The notes: generated from the sequence alone by a model not told the origin. Positions 26,941-37,038 are shown, numbered from the stretch's first letter. The stretch: DNA of 64,000 nucleotides from an uncultured Glaciecola sp. (GCF_937770335.1 NZ_CALJHY010000002.1:186001-250000); one strand, 5' to 3'. Program-made: numbers and translations.

Positions 26941-28353
26941 ATGCTTAATATAAAACTAAAATTTGGGCTTGCACTAGCAGTTTCTGTTGCTCTAGTTGCC
27001 GGCTGTAGTAATGACAAGCAAGAGGAAAAACAAAAAGGTGTAACTGGTATTGATAAAAATCCGTTCCCAAGTACTTACCAAAAAATTGAGAGCAAGCCGA
27101 TCGTTATCACTAACGTGACCATTCTTGATGGCATAGGCGGTAAAATTGAAGCTGGTGAAATTTTACTCAAAGATGGCGTTATTGTCGGGGTAGGTAAAAG
27201 TGTCAACGCGCCATCCGAGTCCATTGAAATTGATGGCCAAGGAAAGTGGGTAACACCAGGCATTATTGATAATCATAGTCACTTAGGTGTTTATCCTTCA
27301 CCATCAACTCGGTCACATTCCGATGGCAATGAAATGACCTCACCGGTAACGGCTGAGGTTTGGGCTGAGCATTCAATATGGCCTCAAGATCCCGGCTTTC
27401 AGCGTTCGCTTGCAGGCGGTGTTACTTCGCTTCAGATACTTCCTGGTTCAGCTAATTTATTCGGTGGTCGCAGTGTGACCGTCAAAAACTTGCCTAATAG
27501 AACGATACAAGACATGAAGTTTCCAGACGCCCCTTATGGCATAAAGATGGCTTGTGGAGAAAATCCTAAGCGTGTCTATGGCGCTAAAGGCGGTCCAATG
27601 ACTCGCATGGGTAATGTCGCTGGCTATCGCCAAGCTTGGGCTCAAGCAGATGAATATCGAACCAAATGGGCTGACTATACAACTGAACTTGAAGCAGGCG
27701 GTTCCCCTAAACGACCAACACGAGATCTGAATCTAGATACACTTGCTGGTGTGCTAGATGGTGACATTATTGTTCATATGCATTGCTATAGAGCAGATGA
27801 TATGGGGACTATGATGGATGTCATGAAGGAATTTAATTACAAGATTGGTACCTTCCATCATGCGGTCGAGGCTTATAAAATTGCCGACAAATTAGCTGAA
27901 AATAATGTTTGCTCTGCAATGTGGGCTGATTGGTGGGGCTTCAAAATGGAAGCTTATGATGGCATTAAAGAAAATATACCCATGGTACATGCCGCAAATG
28001 CTTGTGCCATAGTTCACTCCGATAGCGATCTTGGTATTCAGCGTTTGAATCAGGAAGCTGCCAAGGCCTGGGCTGATGGCAAACGCGCAGGTATCGACAT
28101 TAGTCAGGCCGACGCTTGGCAATGGTTATCTGCTAACCCTGCGAAGTCACTTGGTATTTTTGATAAAACAGGATCATTAGAAGCCGGTAAAAATGCGGAT
28201 ATCGTTTTGTGGAGTACCGACCCGTTTTCTACCTATGCACAAGCTGATAAAGTATTTATTGATGGTGCAATGGTTTATGACCGCAGCAACCCTGGGTCAT
28301 GGCCGGTGAGTGATTTCGAGCTAGGACAAATTGCTGAAGGAGATGCCAAATGA
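26941..28353 (+). CDS. Secreted amidohydrolase (imidazolonepropionase-like), lipoprotein
   Basis: 470 residues with a lipoprotein signal (VALVAGC, Cys at residue 22). An amidohydrolase-superfamily fold follows, with the metal-binding pair in TPGIIDNHSHLGVY, further His in HMHCYRAD and GTFHHAVE, and an Asp in VHSDSDLG. So the metal centre looks complete. Reaction unknown; relatives hydrolyse dipeptides, cyclic amides or related compounds in the periplasm. AAGGAA lies upstream of the ATG. The stop overlaps the next gene (ATGA), so the two are translated together. Confidence 0.85.
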   Translation: MLNIKLKFGLALAVSVALVAGCSNDKQEEKQKGVTGIDKNPFPSTYQKIESKPIVITNVTILDGIGGKIEAGEILLKDGVIVGVGKSVNAPSESIEIDGQGKWVTPGIIDNHSHLGVYPSPSTRSHSDGNEMTSPVTAEVWAEHSIWPQDPGFQRSLAGGVTSLQILPGSANLFGGRSVTVKNLPNRTIQDMKFPDAPYGIKMACGENPKRVYGAKGGPMTRMGNVAGYRQAWAQADEYRTKWADYTTELEAGGSPKRPTRDLNLDTLAGVLDGDIIVHMHCYRADDMGTMMDVMKEFNYKIGTFHHAVEAYKIADKLAENNVCSAMWADWWGFKMEAYDGIKENIPMVHAANACAIVHSDSDLGIQRLNQEAAKAWADGKRAGIDISQADAWQWLSANPAKSLGIFDKTGSLEAGKNADIVLWSTDPFSTYAQADKVFIDGAMVYDRSNPGSWPVSDFELGQIAEGDAK

Positions 28354-29642
28354 GTTTATTTAAGAAAGTTACCTTAGCCTCAAGCATTGCCATAGGACTC
28401 AGTTTAAGTGCATCAGTACTAGCTGAAAATATCGCCATTGTAGGTGCAAAAATCCATACTGTATCTGCGGCTGGTGTTATTGATAAAGGGACTGTGTTAA
28501 TTAAAGACGGTCGTATTCAACAAATTATTGAAGGCACAGATTTACCCAGTGGCTACCGCGAAGTAAACGCTAAGGGTAAAGTCGTCACCCCCGGCTTTAT
28601 TGGTGCTGCGACCTCATTAGGTCTGGTTGAGGTTAGTTCATCAGCAGGAACGGTTGATGCGCGGGTCGAATCTCACCCTATCTCAACGGTTGGAGCTGCG
28701 CTTGATGTGCAATATGCACTTAATAATGATTCAACACTGATACCAATTACCAGAATTGAAGGTTTTACATCGGCTGCAACGGGACTAGGTAGTACTGAAC
28801 AGCTATTTTTAGGCCAAGGTGCTTTTATTACGCTAGCAACAACTTATCAACCGGTTATGAAAGCGAGAGCCTTCATGAAGCTGAGTGTTGGTAATTCTGG
28901 TGCAGATGATAATGGTGGTAGCAGAGCGGCATTATGGGTTGCTATTAATCAGTCATTTGATGAAGCGAAATTTGCCAAGTCTTATACGATGGATCCAAGC
29001 CAAGATTGGCTAGGCCTGACTACAATGTCGGATGCTAAAGCGCTAATTCCTGTGCTTGATGGTAAAATGCCGCTAGTGGTTAATGCGGACAGAGCAGCTG
29101 ATATCATGCAGGTTATCGCACTTAAAAAACGTTATTCAGGCTTAAATATTATTTTAGCAAGTGGTGTTGAAGCATGGCGTGTTGCTGATGAGTTAGCTAA
29201 ACACAATATACCGGTCATACTCGATCCTGAATCTAATTTACCTGGTGCTTTTGATCAAATTGGCGCAACGTTAGAAAATGCAGCAAGATTACAGAAAGCG
29301 GGTGTTATCGTTGCGATTGGAATGGATACTCATAATATTCGCCTCGCAACCCAACATGCCGGAAATGCTGTTGCTAATGGTCTGCCACATTCTGCTGGTA
29401 TTGCGTCATTAACCATTAACGTTGCCAAGATGTTTGGTATGGACGACCAAATAGGAAGCTTAGAACCTGGTAAGGTTGCAGACCTTGTTATTTGGAGTGG
29501 TGATCCGCTTGAAGTTACTCAAACGGCTGAGCAAGTATTTATTAAAGGTGAGCAAATTGACATGACTTCTCGTCAAACTAAATTGCTCGACCGCTACTTG
29601 AACCGCGATGTAAAAAAACCGGTTGGATATACTAGGCCATAA
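28350..29642 (+). CDS. Amidohydrolase-like protein lacking metal ligands
   Basis: 430 residues with a signal peptide (cleavage after SVLA). The flanking beta-sandwich and barrel of the amidohydrolase family are recognisable (GKVVTPGFIGAATSLGLVEV; SLEPGKVADLVIWSGDPL). The HxH of the first metal site is replaced by AAT, and the later His ligands are also missing. It is probably not a hydrolase on its own and may act as a partner subunit of the overlapping upstream enzyme. A terminator follows at 29771-29825. Confidence 0.82.
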   Translation: MSLFKKVTLASSIAIGLSLSASVLAENIAIVGAKIHTVSAAGVIDKGTVLIKDGRIQQIIEGTDLPSGYREVNAKGKVVTPGFIGAATSLGLVEVSSSAGTVDARVESHPISTVGAALDVQYALNNDSTLIPITRIEGFTSAATGLGSTEQLFLGQGAFITLATTYQPVMKARAFMKLSVGNSGADDNGGSRAALWVAINQSFDEAKFAKSYTMDPSQDWLGLTTMSDAKALIPVLDGKMPLVVNADRAADIMQVIALKKRYSGLNIILASGVEAWRVADELAKHNIPVILDPESNLPGAFDQIGATLENAARLQKAGVIVAIGMDTHNIRLATQHAGNAVANGLPHSAGIASLTINVAKMFGMDDQIGSLEPGKVADLVIWSGDPLEVTQTAEQVFIKGEQIDMTSRQTKLLDRYLNRDVKKPVGYTRP

Positions 29643-29770
29643 AGTGAAATAAGTGTGAAACTAGATATGAACGCCATCTGGATTGAAACTAGGGGAGGGT
29701 ATTTAGGGCCTAAATTTCTTTTCAGAATTAAGTAGTCGAATTTATTAATTGGCGTGAAGTATCATTATTA

Positions 29771-29825
29771 AGCCGCTAACGGATGTGTTGTCATTTGCAT
29801 TGACACCGTCATTAGCGGCTTTTTT
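29771..29825 (+). terminator. Rho-independent terminator after the amidohydrolase pair
   Basis: AGCCGCTAA (29771-29779) pairs perfectly with TTAGCGGCT (29812-29820), with a long loop, and is followed by TTTTT. The rest of the 309-base spacer 29643-29951 shows nothing else. Confidence 0.75.
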
Positions 29826-29951
29826 ATGCCTATAAAAAGTGGATGCTACAAATACAATAACCAACCATAAGTTAGAAATGCTTTCCATTTAGTTTGCTAT
29901 TATTTACATTAAGTTATTATTATTTAACCTTGTGGGTAAAAAGTAATTAAT

Positions 29952-30251
29952 ATGTCCTTTAAAGAAAAGAGTACATGGGGTTCCCTTTTGGCTACGCTGC
30001 TGATTTTTGGAAACTATGCGATTTCCGTGTCCAGTATGGATTTGAGTATACCCAACCCCGACGAGATGATTGGCGTCATTGTTACTAGTGGTCAATTAAT
30101 TCTACCGCATGTGTTTGGCATTGAATTCTCGTCAGAAGAACTTACTAGCATTCCGATGTTTGCAATGTACTTGTTGTTGTTTGGTTTTATTTTAGCCGAA
30201 ATAGTCCGTTTTAGTCATCAAATCTATCTTTATAGAAAGGATGCGGTGTAA
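29952..30251 (+). CDS. Small two-helix membrane protein, unknown function
   Basis: 99 residues with two hydrophobic helices (about 10-27 and 70-88) and a basic tail (FSHQIYLYRKDAV). It recalls the membrane proteins of about 150 residues that are usually paired with a small Xre regulator, but is shorter in the middle. A broken Xre-type start follows at once (30254), so the pair may be degenerate here. Function unknown. Confidence 0.55.
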   Translation: MSFKEKSTWGSLLATLLIFGNYAISVSSMDLSIPNPDEMIGVIVTSGQLILPHVFGIEFSSEELTSIPMFAMYLLLFGFILAEIVRFSHQIYLYRKDAV

Positions 30252-30253
30252 CA

Positions 30254-30337
30254 ATGGCCTCAGTAAAAAAGATTAATAGTAAAGTGCGAGAGTGTCGTTT
30301 TTTCGCAAATGCAATGACGCAGCAAAACTTACTATGA
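30254..30337 (+). pseudogene. Truncated Xre-type regulator start
   Basis: 27 codons: MASVKKINSKVRECRFFANA then MTQQNLL and a stop. The first part matches the opening helix of small Xre regulators (the common pattern is VRELRF...MTQQ.LA), then the recognition helix is missing. It begins 2 bases after the membrane-protein stop, exactly where the partner regulator is expected. Likely a deletion remnant. Confidence 0.5.
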
Positions 30338-30386
30338 CATTAGCTTCCCTTATTACCCGACGTAATTAACAAAATGGTAAATAATA

Positions 30387-31913
30387 ATGACAAAGAATAC
30401 TGAGCAGGCCTTAACAGAGCTTGAAAGCAGATTAGCAAATACACAAGACAGCGCTCGTTCAACTCAAGCAGCAAAGCGGCATGCTAAAGGCTTTAATACA
30501 GCGCGCGAGAATGTGAGTAAGTTGTGCTCCGGCAATTTTTTTAGAGAATACGGACAACTAGCTGTCGCTGCTCAACGACAGCGTCGTGATTATGCGGAAC
30601 TACAAACGGAGACGGCAGCTGATGGCGTCATTACGGGTATTGCTCCTATCAATGACGGGCATATTACACTGGGTGCAAGATTCACTTCCCATGACACCGC
30701 ACTGATCGTTAATGACTATTCGGTTTTAGCTGGCACTCAAGGTTATTTTCATCACCTTAAACTTGATCGAATGATTGAGATTGCACTGAAAAAGAGACTC
30801 CCCATTATTATGTTGACCGAAGGTGGTGGCGGTCGTCCGGGTGACACCGATATCTCTACTATTAATTCGGGCTTACAATGCACCACGTTTAGTCGCTGGG
30901 CTGGGCTTATAGGTAAAGTGCCTCGCATAGCAGTTAACAATGGCTACTGCTTTGCCGGCAACGCTGCGCTATTTGGCGCCGCTGATATTACGATTGCCAC
31001 AACGTCTTCGTTTATTGGTATGGCTGGACCAGCTATGATTGAAGGGGGTGGGTTAGGTAAGTTCAGTCCTACTGATATCGGTCCAATTGATATGCAAGCC
31101 AAAAATGGTGTTGTCGATATCGTTGCCCAAGATGAAAATCATGCTATTGAAATCGCAAAAACCTGCTTAAGCTTTTTTCAGGGTCATAATACTAATTGGT
31201 CTGCGCCTGAAGATGATGCGCTCGATGGGATATTGCCTGATGATAGACGTTTTGTGTACGACATGCATAAAATCATATCAGGCATAGTAGATGTAGACTC
31301 TTTTATAGAAATTGGAAAGCAATACGGTACAGCCATTATTCAAGGCTTTGCTCGACTTGAAGGCAAACCTATTGGTGTTATCGCTAGTAATTGCAAAATG
31401 CTTGGAGGTGCAATTGATGTCGATGCGGCGAAGAAGTTGAATCGCTTTATGAAGCTATGCGATCAATTCTCGATTCCTATTATATCGCTTTGTGACACCC
31501 CTGGTTTTATGGTGGGACCGGAGCATGAAAAAAATGGAGCGGTTCGTTACCTCAGTGAACTATTTGCAACAGGCGCTAATTTGTCGGTCGATTTTGTCGC
31601 GGTAGCGATCCGCAAATGTTATGGATTAGGTGCTCAAGCTATGCTGTCGGGAAGTATTTCTAGCCCCAGCTATATGGTGTCTTGGCCAACGGGTGAATTC
31701 GGAGCCATGGGGCTTGAAGGAGCAATAAAACTCGGCTTTAAGAAGGAATTAGAAAAGCAAACTGACCCGGTAATGCGCCAAGCATTATTTGATAAGCTAC
31801 TTGCCGAGCAATATCAGAAAGGCAGGGCACTAGAAGTAGCCACAGTGCTTGAAATTGATGCGGTGATTGAACCTCGTGATAGCAGAAAAATATTACTAGC
31901 TGCATTGAATTAA
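30387..31913 (+). CDS. Acyl-CoA carboxylase carboxyltransferase (beta) subunit family
   Basis: 508 residues. After a helical N-terminus (~1-45) come the two crotonase-like halves of a biotin-dependent carboxyltransferase, with typical glycine-rich blocks (EGGGGRPGDTD; GMAGPAMIEGGGLG; DTPGFMVGPEHEKNGAVRYL). Such subunits move CO2 between carboxybiotin and acyl-CoA (propionyl-, methylcrotonyl- or related). No biotin carboxylase, biotin carrier or decarboxylase partner is adjacent, so the substrate cannot be told. Monocistronic by context. Confidence 0.85.
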   Translation: MTKNTEQALTELESRLANTQDSARSTQAAKRHAKGFNTARENVSKLCSGNFFREYGQLAVAAQRQRRDYAELQTETAADGVITGIAPINDGHITLGARFTSHDTALIVNDYSVLAGTQGYFHHLKLDRMIEIALKKRLPIIMLTEGGGGRPGDTDISTINSGLQCTTFSRWAGLIGKVPRIAVNNGYCFAGNAALFGAADITIATTSSFIGMAGPAMIEGGGLGKFSPTDIGPIDMQAKNGVVDIVAQDENHAIEIAKTCLSFFQGHNTNWSAPEDDALDGILPDDRRFVYDMHKIISGIVDVDSFIEIGKQYGTAIIQGFARLEGKPIGVIASNCKMLGGAIDVDAAKKLNRFMKLCDQFSIPIISLCDTPGFMVGPEHEKNGAVRYLSELFATGANLSVDFVAVAIRKCYGLGAQAMLSGSISSPSYMVSWPTGEFGAMGLEGAIKLGFKKELEKQTDPVMRQALFDKLLAEQYQKGRALEVATVLEIDAVIEPRDSRKILLAALN

Positions 31914-32429
31914 TGGTTTATTTATCATGGCCGATAAACCTATGAAGTAATGCCGGTGGTTTGGATTGCGCCTTCTAAAATCAAGCTGCAAATAGTAAAG
32001 GTTTTATACATACGCTAGCGTCAGCACTTTATCTCATCTAAGCGCACTTGAGATATTAGGTTACAAAAATACGTGTAGTCACTCTAAATTTGATCACTTT
32101 ATCAATGTTAATAACTAAAATATTAAACCTAAGTTTAATATACATATGTGCAGATATGAGTTTCTATAGGATGATATATGAGAGTTTTAAATTTACATCA
32201 TTACGAATTTGATGGCATCGTTCCAATGCGAATCATAATTTTTGATGGGATGCAAAAGGGTTCAACTACACAACAAAAGAAATTTTTAAAAGTCTAAAAT
32301 TATTCGTTGTTACTAATTGTTTTGTTGCCTTTCGCAAGCCAATTAATTGAGCAGAGAGTGATATTAGGTATCGAGTTAAATGGAATTACAGATAAAGTTA
32401 GGGTGTATATTGTGATGACTAACGTCAAT
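31914..32429. other. Spacer upstream of the MshQ-like gene with one small ORF
   Basis: About 515 bases, AT-rich. A 39-codon frame lies at 32178-32297 (starts MRVLNLHHYEFDGIV) with protein-like composition but no recognised family; it may be a small gene or the tail of a lost one. The frame of the next gene is open back to 32307, but the signal peptide fits a start at 32415 or 32430. No clear terminator or promoter. Confidence 0.4.
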
Positions 32430-35400
32430 ATGAAAAGAAGTTTAAAACAAACAATCGTGGTTACTTTTCTTTTTCTACTTTGTTGTTTGATACCTGCAAA
32501 GGCTCAACTTACAGGTAAAGTAAATGTTGATAATACTTTTGAAGCTTATATTTCAACCGATAATGGGGTGCAGGGAACATTTATTGGCTCAGGTACAAGT
32601 TGGTGGACGACCTATTCGCTGGCCAGTTCATTAACGACTGGCCAGGATTACTATTTGCATGTCAAAGCATTAGATGCCGGAGGTGTGGCAGGATTTTTAG
32701 GTGACTTTGAAATAACGGGAAGTGATCATACGTTTTCAAACGGTTTGACTACACTGAATACTAATACGACCGATTGGGTTTCAAGCACGACGGGCTGGAG
32801 TAATTATCAGTCCGTGTCCGATTATGGTGTGAATGGAGTTTCCCCTTGGGGAGATAGATCTGCAGTTAATGACAGTGCTACATGGATTTGGTCATCGGAC
32901 AGTGATGCTGATAACGCTAATTATTTTTCAACTAGGATTGTTGCCACCGCTATTTTACCGATAGTCGATTACCGCTTTGATGAATGCAATTATACCGAAA
33001 TAGCTGGTGAGATAATTGATCAAAGCGGCAACTTTAATGCAACTTCTATCGGTCTTACATCTCCTGTAGACGATTCCATAATCAATAAATCCCTAGATTT
33101 AAGAGAAAATAGTACAAGTGATTGGGTTTATGTGCCAAGCGGCAGTGTTGATGGGTTAGACGACTTTACAGTATCACTTTGGTTTAAAACTGGAGTAAGT
33201 AAAAATCAGCAAGAAATATTTCATGCACTGGGCGATAACAACGGTGATGATGAGTTAGAAATATATTTGAAAAACGACGATCGGGTTTACATAAAGGTGC
33301 GAGACAACGAGCAGCGATTAGACAGCAATATTACCCTAACGGATGATAATTGGCATCATTTAGTGATCACTCGAATGGGTCAAGACGTTTGTTTATTTAT
33401 CGATGGTGCAGAGCAAGAGTGTGATGACGGCGTAAATGATGGCGTCTTATCAGTAACCAATCCTAATGCGGTCGTTATAGGACAAGAACAAGATCAATTC
33501 GGTGGTGATTTTAGCACAAACCAAAATTTTGAAGGTCTGTTAGATGAATTTAAAATTTTTGGCAAGAAAATCGCTGATGTACAAATTTATAATATGTATC
33601 AAAACGAATTAGCCGGCAACAACTATGATGCTAGTTTGAGAGATTCGGTGCAGTGCAACTTAACATTAGCAGGAAGAGTTACCCTAAACAATACAGCGCA
33701 AGTCCCCGAATTTACCTCAGTGTGTTTTGACACCCCTTTCTCAGAGGTGCCCAGAGTATTTAGTTTGCCTACCACTGCCAGTGATAGCGACCGTTTGGCA
33801 TTGAGGATTCGTAATGTTACTGAAACTGGCTTTGAAATAGCGCAAGTTGAATCAGAAGAAGAAGCCAACCCCAGCGTACCTGCCGGTAATGTGTCTCAAA
33901 CCATAGATTTTTTAGCGATAGTAGAGGGCGATTATACCCTGAATGGTGGGGCTAATATGCGGGTAAGTAGCCTAAATACTCAAGCTTTTCAAGCTAAGAG
34001 AGTTTCTGGTAGTTTTTGGGAAACGGTCTCTACAGCGGACCTAACGTTTTCTCAATCACCAGCCATTATTGCGTCTATCCAGACAATGAATAACGAAACA
34101 ACTGCCTTTCCGATTTCTACCCCTTTTTTAGCCACAGCTATAAGTAATGTAACTAATACGCAGTTTCGGATAGCGTTGGAGCGCGCAGAAACAGACTCTG
34201 GCACATTGAATGCGAACGAAAATATAGCCTATATTGCTATTACTCCTGGTATCACCGGTCAATTAACTCCTGATATTAGTTACGAGTCATTTCGAACTAA
34301 CGACGATATTACCGGTATCGATAGTTGCCGAGTATTCGACTTAAGTGGCGATTATAGTAATGATGCCCCCATAGTCATTGCCAGTCAAAACACCCGTGAT
34401 GGTGCCGACGGTGGGTGGCTCAAGCGCTGTTCAATTTCATCATCAAGTGTGGGTTTTAGCATCGTAGAAGATATGGATAATGATACTGACACGGGTCATA
34501 CAAGCGAACAAGCTGGAGGTATAGCGCTGGGCGGGACTTTTACTAACCAAACTTGCAGTGTGCAGCCTTCATACGTGCATCATTACGAAATTGCTCACGA
34601 TGGCGAAGGCTTAACGTGTGATACTGAAGTGGTGACTGTTAACGCATGTGAGAATGCCAGTTGTTCAACGTTAAGCAGCCAGCTAGTCACGCTTGATTTT
34701 CTTGCTAACGGTTCGGTGATAAGTTCGCTGGCATTTACTGGCAGTACTGCCGTTAACGTGAATAATACTGATGTTGAAACTATAAGCTTTTCATTAGCAA
34801 ATACCTCAATTACCGCCTCTAACCCAGTAGAGTGCGACGATAGCAGCGGCAGTTCTTGTGATATGGCGTTCACTGATGCGGGTTTCCGGTTTCTCTCGGG
34901 TGCTGGAAATGAGACGACATTACCTAATCAAACCTCAGGCTCTATGTTTGGCGACACGCTAAAAATTCAGGCAGTCAAAGATACAAACGGTGTCTGTACC
35001 AGTTTATTTACCGGCAATAAAGACGTGAATTTATCACAGGAAAACGTCGACCCCGGTGGGGACAGCGGTCTTAGTTTTAGCGTTGATGGAAGCACGATAG
35101 CGAAGCACTCAAGTGGTATCACCAGCACCACATTGGATTTTGGTTCTCTGGGTATCGCCACAATACCAGCCCCGATATATAACGATGCAGGACAAATTCG
35201 CTTGCGTGCGAGTTATAACGTAGATGGGGTCTCATTAACCGGCAGCAGTAATTCGTTTTGGGTCAGTCCAGCTAAATTTGTTGTTACTGCAAAATCAGGG
35301 GCAACTGACTTAAATGGGGCTACTGCGACAGCCACAACAACCTTCGCAGCCGGAGATGATTTTAATTTAACCGTGATGGCTTATAATGCAGCAAGTCCTG

Positions 35401-36761
35401 CGGTAATAACGCCAAACTACTCGCCCGGACAAATACAGTTAATGCTTACTCGCACAGGCCCTTCGTTATCAGACAGCACAGACGGTGATCTAACGTATGC
35501 CTCAGGAAATGCGTTAGCAAGTAGCACTAGTCCAATATTCCAAAATGTGACCTTAAGCAATTTTGCTTTGGGAGTGTCAACTTACAGTGCTGCGCAATAT
35601 TCAGAAGTAGGCTTGCTCAACTTAGATGTGCAAGACAGCAATTATGGTAACGCAAATATTGTTGTTCCCGCTTCAGAGATAAACATTGGCCGCTTCATTC
35701 CGAAGTACTTCACGCAAACAGTTGCCGATGATGGCGCCTTTTTTGTGACCTGTAATTCGCCAACCGGGTTTGCTGCTGCCGCGTATAGTGGTCAAATGGA
35801 CGAAGTCACAAGTAGCGCGGGTCCAATTTCATATTTGACCAGTCCGGTACTGGCAATTACAGCGCATAATAGTCAGGGGGGAACGACCCAAAACTATTAT
35901 CAGGACAGTCAGGGCAGTGGTAATGATTATATGAAGCTCACTAATTCGGATATTATGGTTAACGCACCGACATTTGACCAAGTAGCGATAGGAGTTGATT
36001 CTAACCAACTACCGTTAACTGCGAATATGAATACCGGCGTATTGAGTCAATATAATATGACCGCAACATCCAGTGGTAATGTCTTACCCAGAGGAGTCTT
36101 ACACTATCAACTGTCAGCAGCTGATAATTTTTTCTACCAGCGTTCTGCCAACGCATTAGTAGCCCCGTTTATATCAGCCATCGATTTTTCTATCGCGACC
36201 ATCATAGATACTGATAACGTGCCGGTAAACCGGAATGCATTAGTAAACCAAATTCCCATTGCGGCATCACCAAACGGCGTTGAAATTCGATTTGGCCGCT
36301 TATTGTTAGAGAATAGCTTTGGACCTGAAACCTCAAACTTTCCTCAATCGATGCAAATTGAACATTTTGATGGCACTACTTTTGTTGGCAGCTCGGATGA
36401 GAATTGCGCTAGTTATGATGTTGGTAAATTGTCCCTAACTACTATTAGTTTAGATATTAGCCTGACTAGTATTGGTATAGATTTGGGCTTGGGTTTGGGT
36501 GTAGATTTTGGCTTGGGTAGTGGTAGTATACCCGGTGGAACTGGGTATTTTCTTGACGGTAAAACGCAGGCAATTGTATTGCAAACGCCAGGGCTTGGAA
36601 ATCAAGGAGAAATAGGGGTGTCGTATGATGCCTATGATTGGTTTAAATATGATTGGGATAATGATGGTGTCTATGACAATCTGCCGTCAGCAATTGCTAC
36701 GTTTGGTATTTTCCGTGGAAACGACCGAGTAGTGAATTGGCGCGAGGTATCTAGCGACTAA
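32430..36761 (+). CDS. Large LamG/DUF6701 surface protein, MshQ-like
   Basis: About 1443 residues from the start chosen (MKRSLKQTIVVTFLFLLCCL, signal peptide ending AKA). A LamG/concanavalin-like domain spans roughly 190-390 (LDDFTVSLWFKTG, DDNWHHLVITRMGQ). A middle of beta-rich repeats follows, and a DUF6701 domain fills the C-terminal ~600 residues (FIPKYFTQT; YDWDNDGVYDNLPSA, ATFGIFRGNDRVVNWREV). The same order is seen in MSHA pilus biogenesis protein MshQ. No other msh genes are near, so it is either a detached mshQ or a separate exported adhesin-like paralogue. A glycine-rich stretch (LGLGLGVDFGLGSG) lies near residue 1355. Confidence 0.8.
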   Translation: MKRSLKQTIVVTFLFLLCCLIPAKAQLTGKVNVDNTFEAYISTDNGVQGTFIGSGTSWWTTYSLASSLTTGQDYYLHVKALDAGGVAGFLGDFEITGSDHTFSNGLTTLNTNTTDWVSSTTGWSNYQSVSDYGVNGVSPWGDRSAVNDSATWIWSSDSDADNANYFSTRIVATAILPIVDYRFDECNYTEIAGEIIDQSGNFNATSIGLTSPVDDSIINKSLDLRENSTSDWVYVPSGSVDGLDDFTVSLWFKTGVSKNQQEIFHALGDNNGDDELEIYLKNDDRVYIKVRDNEQRLDSNITLTDDNWHHLVITRMGQDVCLFIDGAEQECDDGVNDGVLSVTNPNAVVIGQEQDQFGGDFSTNQNFEGLLDEFKIFGKKIADVQIYNMYQNELAGNNYDASLRDSVQCNLTLAGRVTLNNTAQVPEFTSVCFDTPFSEVPRVFSLPTTASDSDRLALRIRNVTETGFEIAQVESEEEANPSVPAGNVSQTIDFLAIVEGDYTLNGGANMRVSSLNTQAFQAKRVSGSFWETVSTADLTFSQSPAIIASIQTMNNETTAFPISTPFLATAISNVTNTQFRIALERAETDSGTLNANENIAYIAITPGITGQLTPDISYESFRTNDDITGIDSCRVFDLSGDYSNDAPIVIASQNTRDGADGGWLKRCSISSSSVGFSIVEDMDNDTDTGHTSEQAGGIALGGTFTNQTCSVQPSYVHHYEIAHDGEGLTCDTEVVTVNACENASCSTLSSQLVTLDFLANGSVISSLAFTGSTAVNVNNTDVETISFSLANTSITASNPVECDDSSGSSCDMAFTDAGFRFLSGAGNETTLPNQTSGSMFGDTLKIQAVKDTNGVCTSLFTGNKDVNLSQENVDPGGDSGLSFSVDGSTIAKHSSGITSTTLDFGSLGIATIPAPIYNDAGQIRLRASYNVDGVSLTGSSNSFWVSPAKFVVTAKSGATDLNGATATATTTFAAGDDFNLTVMAYNAASPAVITPNYSPGQIQLMLTRTGPSLSDSTDGDLTYASGNALASSTSPIFQNVTLSNFALGVSTYSAAQYSEVGLLNLDVQDSNYGNANIVVPASEINIGRFIPKYFTQTVADDGAFFVTCNSPTGFAAAAYSGQMDEVTSSAGPISYLTSPVLAITAHNSQGGTTQNYYQDSQGSGNDYMKLTNSDIMVNAPTFDQVAIGVDSNQLPLTANMNTGVLSQYNMTATSSGNVLPRGVLHYQLSAADNFFYQRSANALVAPFISAIDFSIATIIDTDNVPVNRNALVNQIPIAASPNGVEIRFGRLLLENSFGPETSNFPQSMQIEHFDGTTFVGSSDENCASYDVGKLSLTTISLDISLTSIGIDLGLGLGVDFGLGSGSIPGGTGYFLDGKTQAIVLQTPGLGNQGEIGVSYDAYDWFKYDWDNDGVYDNLPSAIATFGIFRGNDRVVNWREVSSD

Positions 36762-36872
36762 TAAGGTATTTACCGATTAATCAAGCCTGTAACTGCTAAT
36801 TTTACAATTCATTACCTGTTTTCGAGTGGGATGAAACTACCTTAATACTCGACTTCTCTTAACTAGTCGCTG

Positions 36873-36905
36873 AGATGAAATGTTGGTCGGGCCAACATTT
36901 CATCT
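36873..36905. repeat. Perfect 14-bp inverted repeat downstream of the MshQ-like gene
   Basis: AGATGAAATGTTGG (36873-36886) and CCAACATTTCATCT (36892-36905) pair completely around a 5-base loop. No U-tract follows on either strand, so termination would not be of the classical type; an mRNA-stabilising hairpin or a dispersed repeat is possible. It lies between two convergent genes. Confidence 0.65.
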
Positions 36906-37038
36906 GGAAAATAGGGCAATCCAGGTGCTGCTAATAATTAAGTGTCAACTTTTTAATATATTATACCACGCAGTGGCTATAAAAAATAACCTTTAAGTTT
37001 TTGATTTTTTTGTTTTTTATTTTTATTGTTTAGGTAAA

